Positions 1-5,976 of a DNA stretch of 7,953 nt are shown here, piece after piece. A program made the position numbers and the translations under genes. Source of the stretch: Moraxellaceae bacterium (GTDB taxonomy: Bacteria; Pseudomonadota; Gammaproteobacteria; Pseudomonadales; Moraxellaceae); NCBI GenBank assembly GCA_021156385.1, contig JAJNDL010000083.1, positions 1 through 7,953 on the forward strand. The letters are read 5' to 3'. Numbering within the stretch: the stretch's first letter is position 1; each line of letters starts with the position of its first letter. The notes under the pieces were generated by a model. The model was given only the letters and a program-made list of their open reading frames with translations, was not told the DNA's origin and ran no database searches.

Positions 1-1050
1 GCCCATGCCGAGCTGGATAGGCAGGTAGTCGGCGCGGATGTGCGGCAGGTGCAGGAGTTCGCCCGTCTCGAGGGCGGGGCCCATGAGCGTGGCGCCCGGT
101 TCGATCTCCCGGCGTTCGGCGAGGCGCTCGGCATCCACCGCCCAGGTGGCGACGCGGCGCAGCTTGCCGCGTGCCGAGAGGTGGTAGGCCGCCGCCACCT
201 GCGCGCCGGTGTGGTCGACCAGGAAGCGCAACGTGCGCGTGAGCAGTTCCTTGAGCGCGAGGTTGCCGCTGATCATCGCCAGGTATTCGGCGCTGCGGCG
301 CTGCTGGCGGATGTTCTCCTCGGCGATGGCGTTGAGTTCGGCCAGGCGGCGCGATTCGCGCTGGATCAGTTCGTATTGCAGGAAATTGCGCTTTTCCGAG
401 GTTTCCAGGATGTAGCCTGTCACCGTGCAGAGGGTGAGCGGGAGCGCGAAGTACATGCAGACCTCCAGCCAGAACGGCACGGCCTGCAGCGGCACCGCCG
501 CGGCGAGCGCCACCAGCAGCGCGCCCAGCGCCACCGGCGTGACGATGCGCACCGGCACCTGCAGGATGGTGAAGGCGACGATGAAGGTGTAGACGACCTC
601 GTACTTGGAGAGCGCCCCGAAATACTGGCCGTCGAGATACATGGTGGAGAACAGTGCCGAGGCCAGCGCCACGAAGAGGCAGCCGCCGATGATGACGTCG
701 GCGTGGCGCTCCAGGTTGCGCAGGCGGCTGGCGATCCACAGGCCGGTGATGGCAAGCGCGATGGGCAGGCCGGTGAACAGCGCCCAGGGCTTGAAGGACG
801 GGTCCTTCCAGAACAGGGCGATGGGTAGGAGGGCGGTACAGTGCAGCAGGATGAGGCCGTGGATGTACTTGCGCAGCAGGCCGATGACGCGGGCCTGGTA
901 GTGCTGGCGGAAGGCCTGCTCGATGGGCGCGGGCAGGCCGGTCATGAGCCCGCCCTTTTCCACGGCAGCGCGCAGGAGTGCTTCTTCTTTTTCGGCATCG
1001 GTCGGCAGCGCAATCGGGGTAGTGGCTGCCGGGTCGCTCCGGATGGGCAT
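1..1050 (-). CDS. Membrane-anchored GAF-domain sensor, copy A (C-terminus cut by window edge)
   Basis: 350 residues are visible in an open minus-strand frame that continues past the left edge. The ATG at 1050 gives a protein starting MPIRSDPAATTPIALPTDAE. An in-frame stop at 1084-1086 limits the start to this side; the ribosome-binding site is weak. Residues 1-55 look soluble. About six hydrophobic segments lie between roughly 62 and 212. A charged, coiled-coil-like stretch (about 217-255, ETSEKRNFLQYELIQ onward) leads into a GAF-type domain from about 258 (SGNLALKELLTRTLRFLVDH, AAYHLSARGKLRRVATWAVD). It is a clear paralogue of the gene at 1095-2318, which lies just upstream on the same strand. 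In copy B the GAF domain ends the protein; here a kinase, cyclase or other output domain could follow beyond the edge. The role as a signal sensor is inferred from domain architecture; ligand and partner are unknown. Confidence 0.8.
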   Translation of the reverse strand, partial: MPIRSDPAATTPIALPTDAEKEEALLRAAVEKGGLMTGLPAPIEQAFRQHYQARVIGLLRKYIHGLILLHCTALLPIALFWKDPSFKPWALFTGLPIALAITGLWIASRLRNLERHADVIIGGCLFVALASALFSTMYLDGQYFGALSKYEVVYTFIVAFTILQVPVRIVTPVALGALLVALAAAVPLQAVPFWLEVCMYFALPLTLCTVTGYILETSEKRNFLQYELIQRESRRLAELNAIAEENIRQQRRSAEYLAMISGNLALKELLTRTLRFLVDHTGAQVAAAYHLSARGKLRRVATWAVDAERLAERREIEPGATLMGPALETGELLHLPHIRADYLPIQLGMG

Positions 1051-1072
1051 CCGTCGGGCTTGCGCGGGAAAG

Positions 1073-1088
1073 TGTGACGCTGCTCACA
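1073..1088. promoter_or_regulatory. Candidate CRP/Vfr-like operator (TGTGA-N6-TCACA)
   Basis: A perfect inverted repeat, TGTGA CGCTGC TCACA, lies in the 44-nt gap between the stop of GAF copy B (1095) and the ATG of copy A (1050). The two 5-bp arms and the 6-bp spacer match the core consensus of CRP-family regulators. The bases flanking the core are not the A/T-rich ones of a strong site. Its centre is about 30 nt upstream of the copy A start codon. There it could repress or roadblock, but it is too close to activate a promoter of its own for copy A. Function is inferred from the motif alone; chance occurrence is possible. Confidence 0.4.
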
Positions 1089-1094
1089 GAGCGC

Positions 1095-2318
1095 TCAGCC
1101 GGCCGCCGCTCCGACGGCGATGCCGCGCGCGTTGGCGGCGAGGACGGCATAGGCCAGGTGGGTGCGGACGGCTTCGGCGCGGGCGCGCTCGGCCGGCCCG
1201 AAAGGCGTGATGCGGCCGAGTTCGATCACCGCCAGCGGCCTGCCGGCCTGCACGACGGGGATGACGAGCAGTGCGGCGCAGGGCAGCGAGCCCATGCCGA
1301 GGTCGACCGGCAGGTAGTCGGCGCGCAGGTTCTGCAGGTGCAGGGTCTCGCCGCTGGCGAGCGCCGGGCCCATCAGCGTCGCCTCCGGTTCCAGCTCGCG
1401 GCCCTCGCCGAGGCGGGAGGCATCCACCGCCCAGGTGGCGACGCGGCGCAGCTTGCCGCGCGCCGAGAGATGGTAGGCCACCGCGACCTGGGCACCGGTG
1501 TGCTCGACCAGGAAGCGCAGGGTGCGGGCGAAGAGTTCCTTGAGCGTGAGGTTGCCGCTGATCAGCGTCAGGTAGTCTGCGGTGAGCTGTTGTGCGCGCA
1601 TGTTGCGCTCGGCCTCGGCATGCATCTCGGCCATGCGCTGCGATTCGTGGTTGAGCAGGCGCTGCTGCAGGAAGTTGCGCCGCTCGGAGGTGTCGAGGAT
1701 CAGGCCCGTCACCGTGCAGATCAGCAGCGGCACCACGAAGTAGAGCAGCATCTCCAGCCACGACGGCGACAGCGCGCTGCCCCAGGAAGACAGCAGCGCC
1801 AGCGTGAAGGCCGCCAGTGCGGACGGCACGGCGACGCGCGGCGCGAGCTGCAGGATGGTGAAGGCCACCACCAGGATGTAGATCGTCTCGTAGGCCGCCA
1901 TCTGCCCGAAGTACTGGCCGTCCAGGCGCATGGAGCAGGAGATCGTGCCGAGCAGGCAGGTGAAGAGGGCGAGGGCGATGACGGTCTCGATGTGCTCCTC
2001 CAGCGCCGGCAGCCGCGTCGCGATCCAGAGCCCGGCGAGCACGACGCCGATGGGCGCCATCGCGTACATCTCCCAGAGCGGCATGGCCGGATCGTTGCTG
2101 AACAGGAAGATGGGCACGACCACGAGCAGGTAGAGTGCGATCAGGCCGTAGATGGCTTTGCGCAGCAGCAGGCTGGCGGACTGCCGGCGATGCCGCTGGA
2201 ACGCCGCCTCGTGGTCGGCGGGGAGCTGCCACAGGCCGCGGAAGCCGCCGGCGAGCGCGGCTTTCAGGGCGTCTTCTTCACTGTGGGCGGAGCGCCCGTC
2301 CTGGGCTGGCGTGAACAT
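1095..2318 (-). CDS. Membrane-anchored GAF-domain sensor, copy B
   Basis: This is a 407-residue protein. I chose the ATG at 2318 (MFTPAQDGRSAHSEEDALKA), which has AGGGA just upstream, over a TTG 28 codons earlier at 2402; its length also matches the N-terminus of copy A. Residues 1-52 are soluble. Hydrophobic segments lie at about 54-73, 86-101, 111-129, 143-160, 163-180 and 188-207. A charged coiled-coil-like linker (about 208-250, DTSERRNFLQQRLLNHESQR) follows. A GAF-like domain (about 253-395) holds SGNLTLKELFARTLRFLVEH, HLSARGKLRRVATWAVDA and, near its end, PLAVIELGRITPF. The protein stops right after the GAF domain, with no kinase H-box, GGDEF, cyclase or helix-turn-helix motif. It would therefore need a partner to pass a signal on; copy A, starting 44 nt downstream and probably co-transcribed, is the obvious candidate. 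The sensor role is inferred from architecture. Confidence 0.85.
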   Translation of the reverse strand: MFTPAQDGRSAHSEEDALKAALAGGFRGLWQLPADHEAAFQRHRRQSASLLLRKAIYGLIALYLLVVVPIFLFSNDPAMPLWEMYAMAPIGVVLAGLWIATRLPALEEHIETVIALALFTCLLGTISCSMRLDGQYFGQMAAYETIYILVVAFTILQLAPRVAVPSALAAFTLALLSSWGSALSPSWLEMLLYFVVPLLICTVTGLILDTSERRNFLQQRLLNHESQRMAEMHAEAERNMRAQQLTADYLTLISGNLTLKELFARTLRFLVEHTGAQVAVAYHLSARGKLRRVATWAVDASRLGEGRELEPEATLMGPALASGETLHLQNLRADYLPVDLGMGSLPCAALLVIPVVQAGRPLAVIELGRITPFGPAERARAEAVRTHLAYAVLAANARGIAVGAAAG

Positions 2319-2407
2319 GCGTCCCTGTCGGTTCCGGTTGGGGCCGGCTGGTACCGGCAAGGCGTGTCCTGCGAGGATGGAAGAGCCGGGAAGCGGCTGC
2401 AATGCCG

Positions 2408-2432
2408 CCGGCCCCCCGATTCGGGGTGCCGG
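2408..2432 (-). other. Strong GC hairpin between the outer-membrane protein gene and GAF copy B
   Basis: An 11-position stem with one mismatch closes a 3-nt loop: inner CCCCG-ATT-CGGGG extended by CCGGC/GCCGG. It sits in the 153-nt gap downstream of the outer-membrane protein gene (stop at 2472) and upstream of GAF copy B. No T-run follows it on either strand, so it is not a standard intrinsic terminator. It could be a 3'-end stabiliser or a weak terminator. The rest of the gap shows no gene. Confidence 0.4.
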
Positions 2433-2471
2433 TCGGCGGAGAGCCGGTGCGCCGGCCGCGCCTGCCCGCGC

Positions 2472-3473
2472 TCAGAACTGGATGTTGGGGCGCACCACGA
2501 AGGTGAGGCGGTCGGCCGTGGGATCGGCCAGGATGCCGCGGTACTTCTGCGGATCCTCGTAGATGACGCCGGCGTCCAGGGTCAGCGCGAGGTGCCAGCG
2601 CCGGATCGGCAGCTTGCGGCCGACGATGACTTCCTGGCGCAGGAAGCGGCCGTTGTGGCGGTCGGCCTCCATGAGCAGCTCCAGGTTGGAGTTGTTGAGC
2701 AGGCTGAGCCAGGAGCCCTGGTAGTCGAGGTTGCTGCGCCGCATGCCGATGTAGGCGACGTCGCTGATGTCGGGATTGCCGTGGTTCTTGACGCCGAGGC
2801 GGAAGCTCCAGGACAGCTTCTCCTCGCGGAACTGGCGCTCGCCCTTCAGCTTCCACTCGAACTCCCACCAGGTGTCGTCGATGAGCACGTTGTTGTGGAT
2901 GTGCTTGGCGCCGACCGAGATGAGATAGCCCATGTAGCCGCGGTTGCGGCCCTCGCGCTTTTCCGCGGGGCGGGTGAACTGCATGACGCTGCCGGTGAAG
3001 AGCGAGAAGGCCCAGGGCTCCTGGAAGCCGGCGGTGACGGCGTCGAAGACGTTGAGGTCGGTGCTGCCGGCCTCGCCGAGGCCGAAGTCCTCGTAGCTCT
3101 CGCGCTGGTGCTTCTTGTACCAGGCGCCGAAGGCGGGCAGCGGGTAGACGCTGACCTCGGCCATGAGCAGGCGCGGCGACAGCGAGTCGAGGAAAAGCTG
3201 GCGGTAGACATGGCTCTCCGGCAGGCGGCCGCCGTCGGGCACGGGCGCGTCGGTGAGCGGCACCTCGACGGCGAGGCTGCTGTAGTAGGGGTTCAGTTCC
3301 CACAGCCATTCCACGCGCGGCGGCGCGGCCGGGTCGGCGGCCGGGCTGCCGCCGGCCACGGTCGCGTTCGCGGAGCCGGCCTGCGCCATGGCGGGCGGGG
3401 CGGTCTCTTCGGCCGGCGCCGGGCCGGCGGCAAGCAGCAACAGGAACAGCAGGCGGAAGGGACGCGCGTGCAT
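2472..3473 (-). CDS. Putative outer-membrane protein, unknown family
   Basis: 333 residues from the ATG at 3473; a TTG five codons earlier is in frame but less likely, and neither start has a clear ribosome-binding site. The N-terminus is a typical signal peptide: MHARPFR, then a Leu-rich core, then A19-P20-A21 before E22, a good signal peptidase I site. An Ala/Pro/Gly-rich linker runs to about residue 52. The rest is rich in aromatic residues and alternating polar/apolar stretches (for example WLWELNPYYSSLAVEVPL and TWWEFEWKLKGERQF). The protein ends ...VVRPNIQF, a C-terminal Phe as in proteins inserted by the BAM machinery. An outer-membrane barrel of some 10-14 strands would fit the length, but I do not recognise the family. 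It could instead be a periplasmic beta-rich protein. It is first of three co-oriented minus-strand genes, followed by the two GAF sensors. Confidence 0.75.
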   Translation of the reverse strand: MHARPFRLLFLLLLAAGPAPAEETAPPAMAQAGSANATVAGGSPAADPAAPPRVEWLWELNPYYSSLAVEVPLTDAPVPDGGRLPESHVYRQLFLDSLSPRLLMAEVSVYPLPAFGAWYKKHQRESYEDFGLGEAGSTDLNVFDAVTAGFQEPWAFSLFTGSVMQFTRPAEKREGRNRGYMGYLISVGAKHIHNNVLIDDTWWEFEWKLKGERQFREEKLSWSFRLGVKNHGNPDISDVAYIGMRRSNLDYQGSWLSLLNNSNLELLMEADRHNGRFLRQEVIVGRKLPIRRWHLALTLDAGVIYEDPQKYRGILADPTADRLTFVVRPNIQF

Positions 3474-3564
3474 CGGGGACTCTGGCAACGGGCCCGGCGA
3501 AAAAAGGCGATGCCGTCCCTGTCATCCGGCCGCCGGGTAATACCGAGCCCCGAGTAAATCCGAA

Positions 3565-3580
3565 GTCGCCCGCCGGCGAC
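3565..3580 (-). other. Short hairpin upstream of the outer-membrane protein gene
   Basis: A perfect 6-bp inverted repeat, GTCGCC-CGCC-GGCGAC, lies about 90-105 nt upstream of the ATG at 3473. It is in the gap between the lipoprotein terminator and this gene, where the promoter must be. I see no convincing -35/-10 pair there. It may be a leader hairpin or a regulator site; in GC-rich DNA it could be chance. Confidence 0.25.
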
Positions 3581-3616
3581 AAGCACCCGCCGGCCGCCAC
3601 CCTGCGGGCAGGCGCG

Positions 3617-3644
3617 AAAAAAAGCCCGCGGAACGCGGGCTTTT
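3617..3644 (-). terminator. Intrinsic terminator of lipoprotein 1
   Basis: A 7-bp perfect GC stem (GCCCGCG / CGCGGGC, loop GAA) is flanked by seven A on the left and four T on the right. Read on the minus strand it is a GC hairpin followed by seven T, 32 nt after the lipoprotein stop codon at 3676. The T4 on the other side could let it work in both directions, but no plus-strand gene ends here. Confidence 0.9.
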
Positions 3645-3675
3645 CATGCGCTGGCGCGCGAGGAAAAAAGGAAGC

Positions 3676-4500
3676 TTATTTGACGCCGGAGAAGATGAAG
3701 GCCTGCTTCTGTTCGCCGTCCAGGGCCAGCAGGCCGGCGCGGTTGGTCTCCAGCGAGATCACGCCCGCCATGCTCTTGTTGGCGGCGGCGCCGCAGCCAG
3801 TGTGGTTGCCGACGGCAAGCGTGACGTCGAAGACGTTGCCGCGCTCGCGCGTGGTGGCGGTGCCGGTGAAGGTACAGCCGGTGTTGTCGCTGCCGGTGAT
3901 GGCGCCCGCGCCATCGATGGTGATGCTGGAGCTGTTCTTGCCGGCGTTGGTGGTCATCGAGCCGTTGTAGGTGCCGGCCAGGTGGGCCAGGGTGAGGTTG
4001 TTGTTGTACGCCGTGCGGTACAGCGCGGTGAAATCGGCGGGCGAGGGCAGCGAAGAGCCGGGAACGGCCGGGCTCTGCGTGATGGTGCCGGTCAGCGTGC
4101 TGCCGGTCGAGAACGTGCCGGAGACGCCGACGCTGTTGCGGCGGGAGTCCTCGAGGCTGATGTGGCGCGCGCTCGTGACCGTGTAGGTGCCGTTGTCATT
4201 GGGCGTCGCCGTGCCGGAGACGATGCCGGTGGCGGCCAGCAGCGCGTCGGTCTGCGTCGGGTCGTTGGAATTCGAATACACCATCCAGAAATCGCCATCG
4301 CCGAGGATCATCGCCTCCATGAGGCGGGCGTTCGCCACCGGCGTGTTGATGTTGCCGCGCCAGACGCCTTCGGCGCCTTCGGCGGGAGTGACGGTGATGG
4401 GCGGGGTCGACGAACCACCGAGGATGCTCGAATCGCTCCCGCAACCGGCCAACAGCAATGCGGCACAGAGGCCGCTCAGGGTGAGTACGTTCCTTGTCAT
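3676..4500 (-). CDS. Lipoprotein 1, paralogue of lipoprotein 2, unknown family
   Basis: 274 residues from the ATG at 4500, set by a strong AAGGAG seven nt upstream and by the lipoprotein signal; the frame is open 27 codons further but that part is leader. MTRNVLTLSGLCAALLLAGC has a basic start, a hydrophobic core and a lipobox LAG-C20. Residue 21 is Gly, not Asp, so export to the outer membrane by Lol is expected. After a Ser/Pro/Thr-rich tether (about 21-44) the body is Gly/Thr/Ser-rich and predicted beta-rich. Landmarks are GVWRGNI (45-51), FWMVYS (71-76), ISLED (114-118), LYRTAYNNNLTLAHLAGTYN (160-179), and C209 and C236, which could form a disulfide. All recur in the gene at 5108-5893. 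Probably a surface or periplasm-facing lipoprotein; ligand unknown. It is monocistronic: own leader, own terminator. Confidence 0.88.
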   Translation of the reverse strand: MTRNVLTLSGLCAALLLAGCGSDSSILGGSSTPPITVTPAEGAEGVWRGNINTPVANARLMEAMILGDGDFWMVYSNSNDPTQTDALLAATGIVSGTATPNDNGTYTVTSARHISLEDSRRNSVGVSGTFSTGSTLTGTITQSPAVPGSSLPSPADFTALYRTAYNNNLTLAHLAGTYNGSMTTNAGKNSSSITIDGAGAITGSDNTGCTFTGTATTRERGNVFDVTLAVGNHTGCGAAANKSMAGVISLETNRAGLLALDGEQKQAFIFSGVK

Positions 4501-4519
4501 GCCAACTTCTCCTTCACCT

Positions 4520-4545
4520 CTCCATGAGGCGTGCAAGCAGCATAG
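4520..4545 (-). promoter_or_regulatory. Conserved leader block 2, lipoprotein 1
   Basis: 26 bp that match the leader of lipoprotein 2 (5917-5942) at 21 of 26 positions without gaps. Read on the minus strand it is CTATGCT, a variable part, then ACGCCTCA-GGAG. It begins 20 nt upstream of the ATG (24 nt in the paralogue), so it lies in the untranslated leader next to the ribosome-binding site. Its role is unknown: mRNA structure, a small-RNA target or simple common descent are all possible. Confidence 0.6.
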
Positions 4546-4579
4546 AGCGCTGCCGAAGAAAAATGGCTCAGCTTGGAAC

Positions 4580-4624
4580 AATCAAAACCGATTCACTACG
4601 CAGCTCTTTCAGACAGGAGTCGTA
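4580..4624 (-). promoter_or_regulatory. Conserved leader block 1, lipoprotein 1 (probable promoter or operator)
   Basis: On the minus strand this reads TACGAC, 4 nt, GTCTGAAA, GAGCTGCGTAGTGAATCGGTT. It aligns with 5977-6018 upstream of lipoprotein 2, with one 2-nt gap. The block is 80-124 nt upstream of the ATG here and 84-125 nt in the paralogue. Conserved sequence at a conserved distance suggests a shared promoter or regulator site. No standard sigma-70 pair is evident inside it. Confidence 0.55.
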
Positions 4625-5015
4625 GCAAACGCGAACAACTCGCGAAGAAGAAACGCGTAGTACGTACGCGATTACGGTGTGCAGAAATTCGGCTAGGGAA
4701 AAGCAACGAAAGCCGACGTCACCACAACCGGAGCAGACTGGAGCAAGTGCGGCAGGAAAGGTGGAATCCCGCTGACGCTGACGCTGACGCTGACGCTGAC
4801 GCTGACGCTGACGCTGACGCTGACGCTGACGCTGACGCTGCACTTCGCCCGGCGAACCGAGGGCAGGCCGGCCGCGGCGGCAGGGGCGCGAATCACGGCG
4901 GCCGCCGGGCAGGGATGTCTGTGTGGTGGCCGGCGGAAGCGGGGCAGGCTGGCGTCACGCGGCAACGCCTTCGTGCCTGCACGCGCCTGCCGGCAACGAG
5001 GCTCGTGGCGCAGAA
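4625..5015. other. Gene-free stretch between the two lipoprotein genes
   Basis: I see no credible gene in these 390 bases. Open frames across it exist only because the hexamer repeat at 4771-4840 has no stop in most frames. They encode simple Ala-Asp, Val-Ser or Arg-Gln runs with basic low-complexity flanks and no ribosome-binding site. Other structure seen: an inverted repeat CGCGTA-GTACG-TACGCG at 4654-4670 that overlaps the palindrome GTACGTAC, about 155-170 nt upstream of the lipoprotein 1 ATG, and a small dyad TTCGCC-C-GGCGAA at 4844-4856 directly after the microsatellite. Confidence 0.6.
4771..4840. repeat. Perfect hexanucleotide microsatellite (GCTGAC) x 11.7
   Basis: Eleven perfect copies of GCTGAC (4771-4836) are followed by a partial GCTG, 70 bp with no interruption. 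It lies 270 nt upstream of the lipoprotein 1 start codon and 267 nt past the lipoprotein 2 stop. Six is a multiple of three, so a copy change would not shift a reading frame. An effect would have to come through spacing or DNA structure rather than through on/off translation. Perfect arrays of this length are prone to slippage, so the copy number may vary between isolates. Confidence 0.97.
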
Positions 5016-5020
5016 AGGAA

Positions 5021-5049
5021 AATCCCCGGTCGCTTTCGCGCCGGGGATT
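5021..5049 (-). terminator. Second intrinsic terminator after lipoprotein 2
   Basis: A 9-bp perfect stem (AATCCCCGG / CCGGGGATT) has an 11-nt loop that can itself fold (CGC/GCG). On the minus strand the stem ends in a T4 run followed by CC. It is 60-90 nt beyond the lipoprotein 2 stop and directly behind the first hairpin at 5082-5123, so it acts as a back-up. Confidence 0.7.
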
Positions 5050-5081
5050 CCGGAATAAAAAACAAGGATGCCTCCGCTCTG

Positions 5082-5123
5082 GAAAAAGGCACCCTTGAAG
5101 CAGGCTCCTAGGGTCGGGTGCCT
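5082..5123 (-). terminator. First intrinsic terminator of lipoprotein 2, overlapping its stop codon
   Basis: An 8-bp perfect stem (AGGCACCC 5087-5094 / GGGTGCCT 5116-5123) is followed on the minus strand by five T (5082-5086 read in reverse). The 5' arm of the transcript hairpin is made of the last sense codons (Gly-Thr-Arg region) and the TAG stop at 5108-5110 is inside the 21-nt loop. Ribosomes finishing translation would cover this arm, so termination could be sensitive to translation of the last codons. Confidence 0.7.
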
Positions 5124-5893
5124 GTGAAGATGAAGCTGTTGCTGCTGTCGCCGTTCAGGGCGAGCGCGGTCACCGTGTCGACTTCCAGCGACAGGATGCC
5201 GACCACGCTGACGTCCTTGTTGGCGCCGCAGGCGTCCTCCTTGCCGAAGGTCGCGGTGATGTTGAAGACGTTGCCGGCCGACTGCGCCGTGGCCTGGCCG
5301 GCGACGCTGCAGCCCGAGGTGCTGCCGCCGGCGATGGCGCCGGTGTCGCTGATGGCGAAATTCGCGGTTTCCTCGCCGGTCTTGGTGGTGATGACGCCGT
5401 CGTAGGTACCGGCGAGGTCCGCGAGCGTCAGGTTGGTGTCGAAGGCGGTGCGGTAGAGGCTGGAGAAGACGGCCGGCGAGGTCAGCGCGGTGCTGCCGTC
5501 CTGGGTGATGGTGCCGGCGAAGGAATTCTTGTTGACGAAGGTCGCGGTGATGTCGGCCGTGGTCTGCTTGCCGTCTTCCAGGCTGAGCAGGTTGGCGTCG
5601 GTCACGGTGAAGTTGGTGCCGTCGGTGGTGCCGGTGCCGCGGATGATGCCCGCCGTGGAGGTGTCGCCTTCCAGCGAGTAGACCAGCCAGAAACTGCCGT
5701 CGGGCAGGACCACCGCCCTGGCGGTGCGGCTGCCGGGCGTGGGCGAGTCGATGCTGCCCAGCCAGGAACCGGCTGCGGGGGTGCCCGGCGGGGCGGTGAC
5801 GGCGCCCGGGCTGGTGATGCTGGAGTCAGAGTTGCAAGCTCCCAACAACAGGGCAGCGCCAAGGCTGCCGGCAATGAGGACATTCCTTGTCAT
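5108..5893 (-). CDS. Lipoprotein 2, paralogue of lipoprotein 1, unknown family
   Basis: 261 residues from the ATG at 5893, with AGGAG about 10 nt upstream. MTRNVLIAGSLGAALLLGAC ends in a lipobox LGA-C20; Asn follows, so outer-membrane sorting is expected. The first five residues are identical to lipoprotein 1, and so is most of the codon sequence there. A Pro/Ala/Thr-rich tether runs to about residue 42. The body shares GSWLGSI (42-48), FWLVYS (68-73), LSLED (103-107), LYRTAFDTNLTLADLAGTYD (146-165), GNVF (207-210) and the Cys pair C195/C222 with lipoprotein 1. Composition is Thr/Gly/Ser/Ala-rich with short alternating segments, consistent with a beta-sandwich or small barrel. I do not recognise the family. 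The two halves (about 43-130 and 160-259) both open with a G-W/Y-x-G motif and may be a diverged internal repeat. It is monocistronic, with two terminators downstream and a divergent gene upstream. Confidence 0.88.
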   Translation of the reverse strand: MTRNVLIAGSLGAALLLGACNSDSSITSPGAVTAPPGTPAAGSWLGSIDSPTPGSRTARAVVLPDGSFWLVYSLEGDTSTAGIIRGTGTTDGTNFTVTDANLLSLEDGKQTTADITATFVNKNSFAGTITQDGSTALTSPAVFSSLYRTAFDTNLTLADLAGTYDGVITTKTGEETANFAISDTGAIAGGSTSGCSVAGQATAQSAGNVFNITATFGKEDACGANKDVSVVGILSLEVDTVTALALNGDSSNSFIFTGTRP

Positions 5894-5916
5894 TTCTCAA
5901 CTCTCCTGGGGCCTCG

Positions 5917-5942
5917 CTCCGTGAGGCGTAGATGGAGCATAG
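5917..5942 (-). promoter_or_regulatory. Conserved leader block 2, lipoprotein 2
   Basis: Counterpart of 4520-4545 (21 of 26 bases identical, no gaps), starting 24 nt upstream of the ATG at 5893. Between this block and the ATG the two leaders differ except for the ribosome-binding site, so the block is more conserved than its surroundings. Confidence 0.6.
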
Positions 5943-5976
5943 TTGGCGTTTGGTGGTGCATTGGTTGCCCTTGGCG

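Noticed and set aside
2319..2402. Longer GAF copy B starting at TTG 2402
   Set aside because: The extra 28 residues have no counterpart in copy A, the start is TTG, and the region contains the GC hairpin 2408-2432 just upstream. ATG at 2318 has a better ribosome-binding site.
1074..3557. 827-codon open frame on the plus strand
   Set aside because: It lies antisense to three well-supported minus-strand genes. Its product is a Gly/Arg/Ala/His/Gln-rich composition shadow of GC-rich coding DNA, with no domain and no ribosome-binding site.
3489..3600. Sigma-70 promoter for the outer-membrane protein gene
   Set aside because: Candidate -10-like TATTAC and ATTTAC hexamers occur, but no -35 with acceptable match and spacing goes with them.
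4771..4840. CRISPR-like or protein-repeat array
   Set aside because: The unit is only 6 bp with no spacers. It is a simple microsatellite.
4573..5058. 161-codon plus-strand frame encoding an Ala-Asp repeat
   Set aside because: The frame is open because the hexamer microsatellite has no stop in it. The flanks are basic low-complexity sequence, there is no ribosome-binding site, and the end overlaps the lipoprotein 2 terminators.
5954..5969. Sigma-54-like -24/-12 element (TGG...TTGC) on the plus strand upstream of the DUF2806-like gene
   Set aside because: It keeps GG-N10-GC but misses several other consensus bases. It is 170 nt from the start codon with no enhancer site seen, so it is probably chance.
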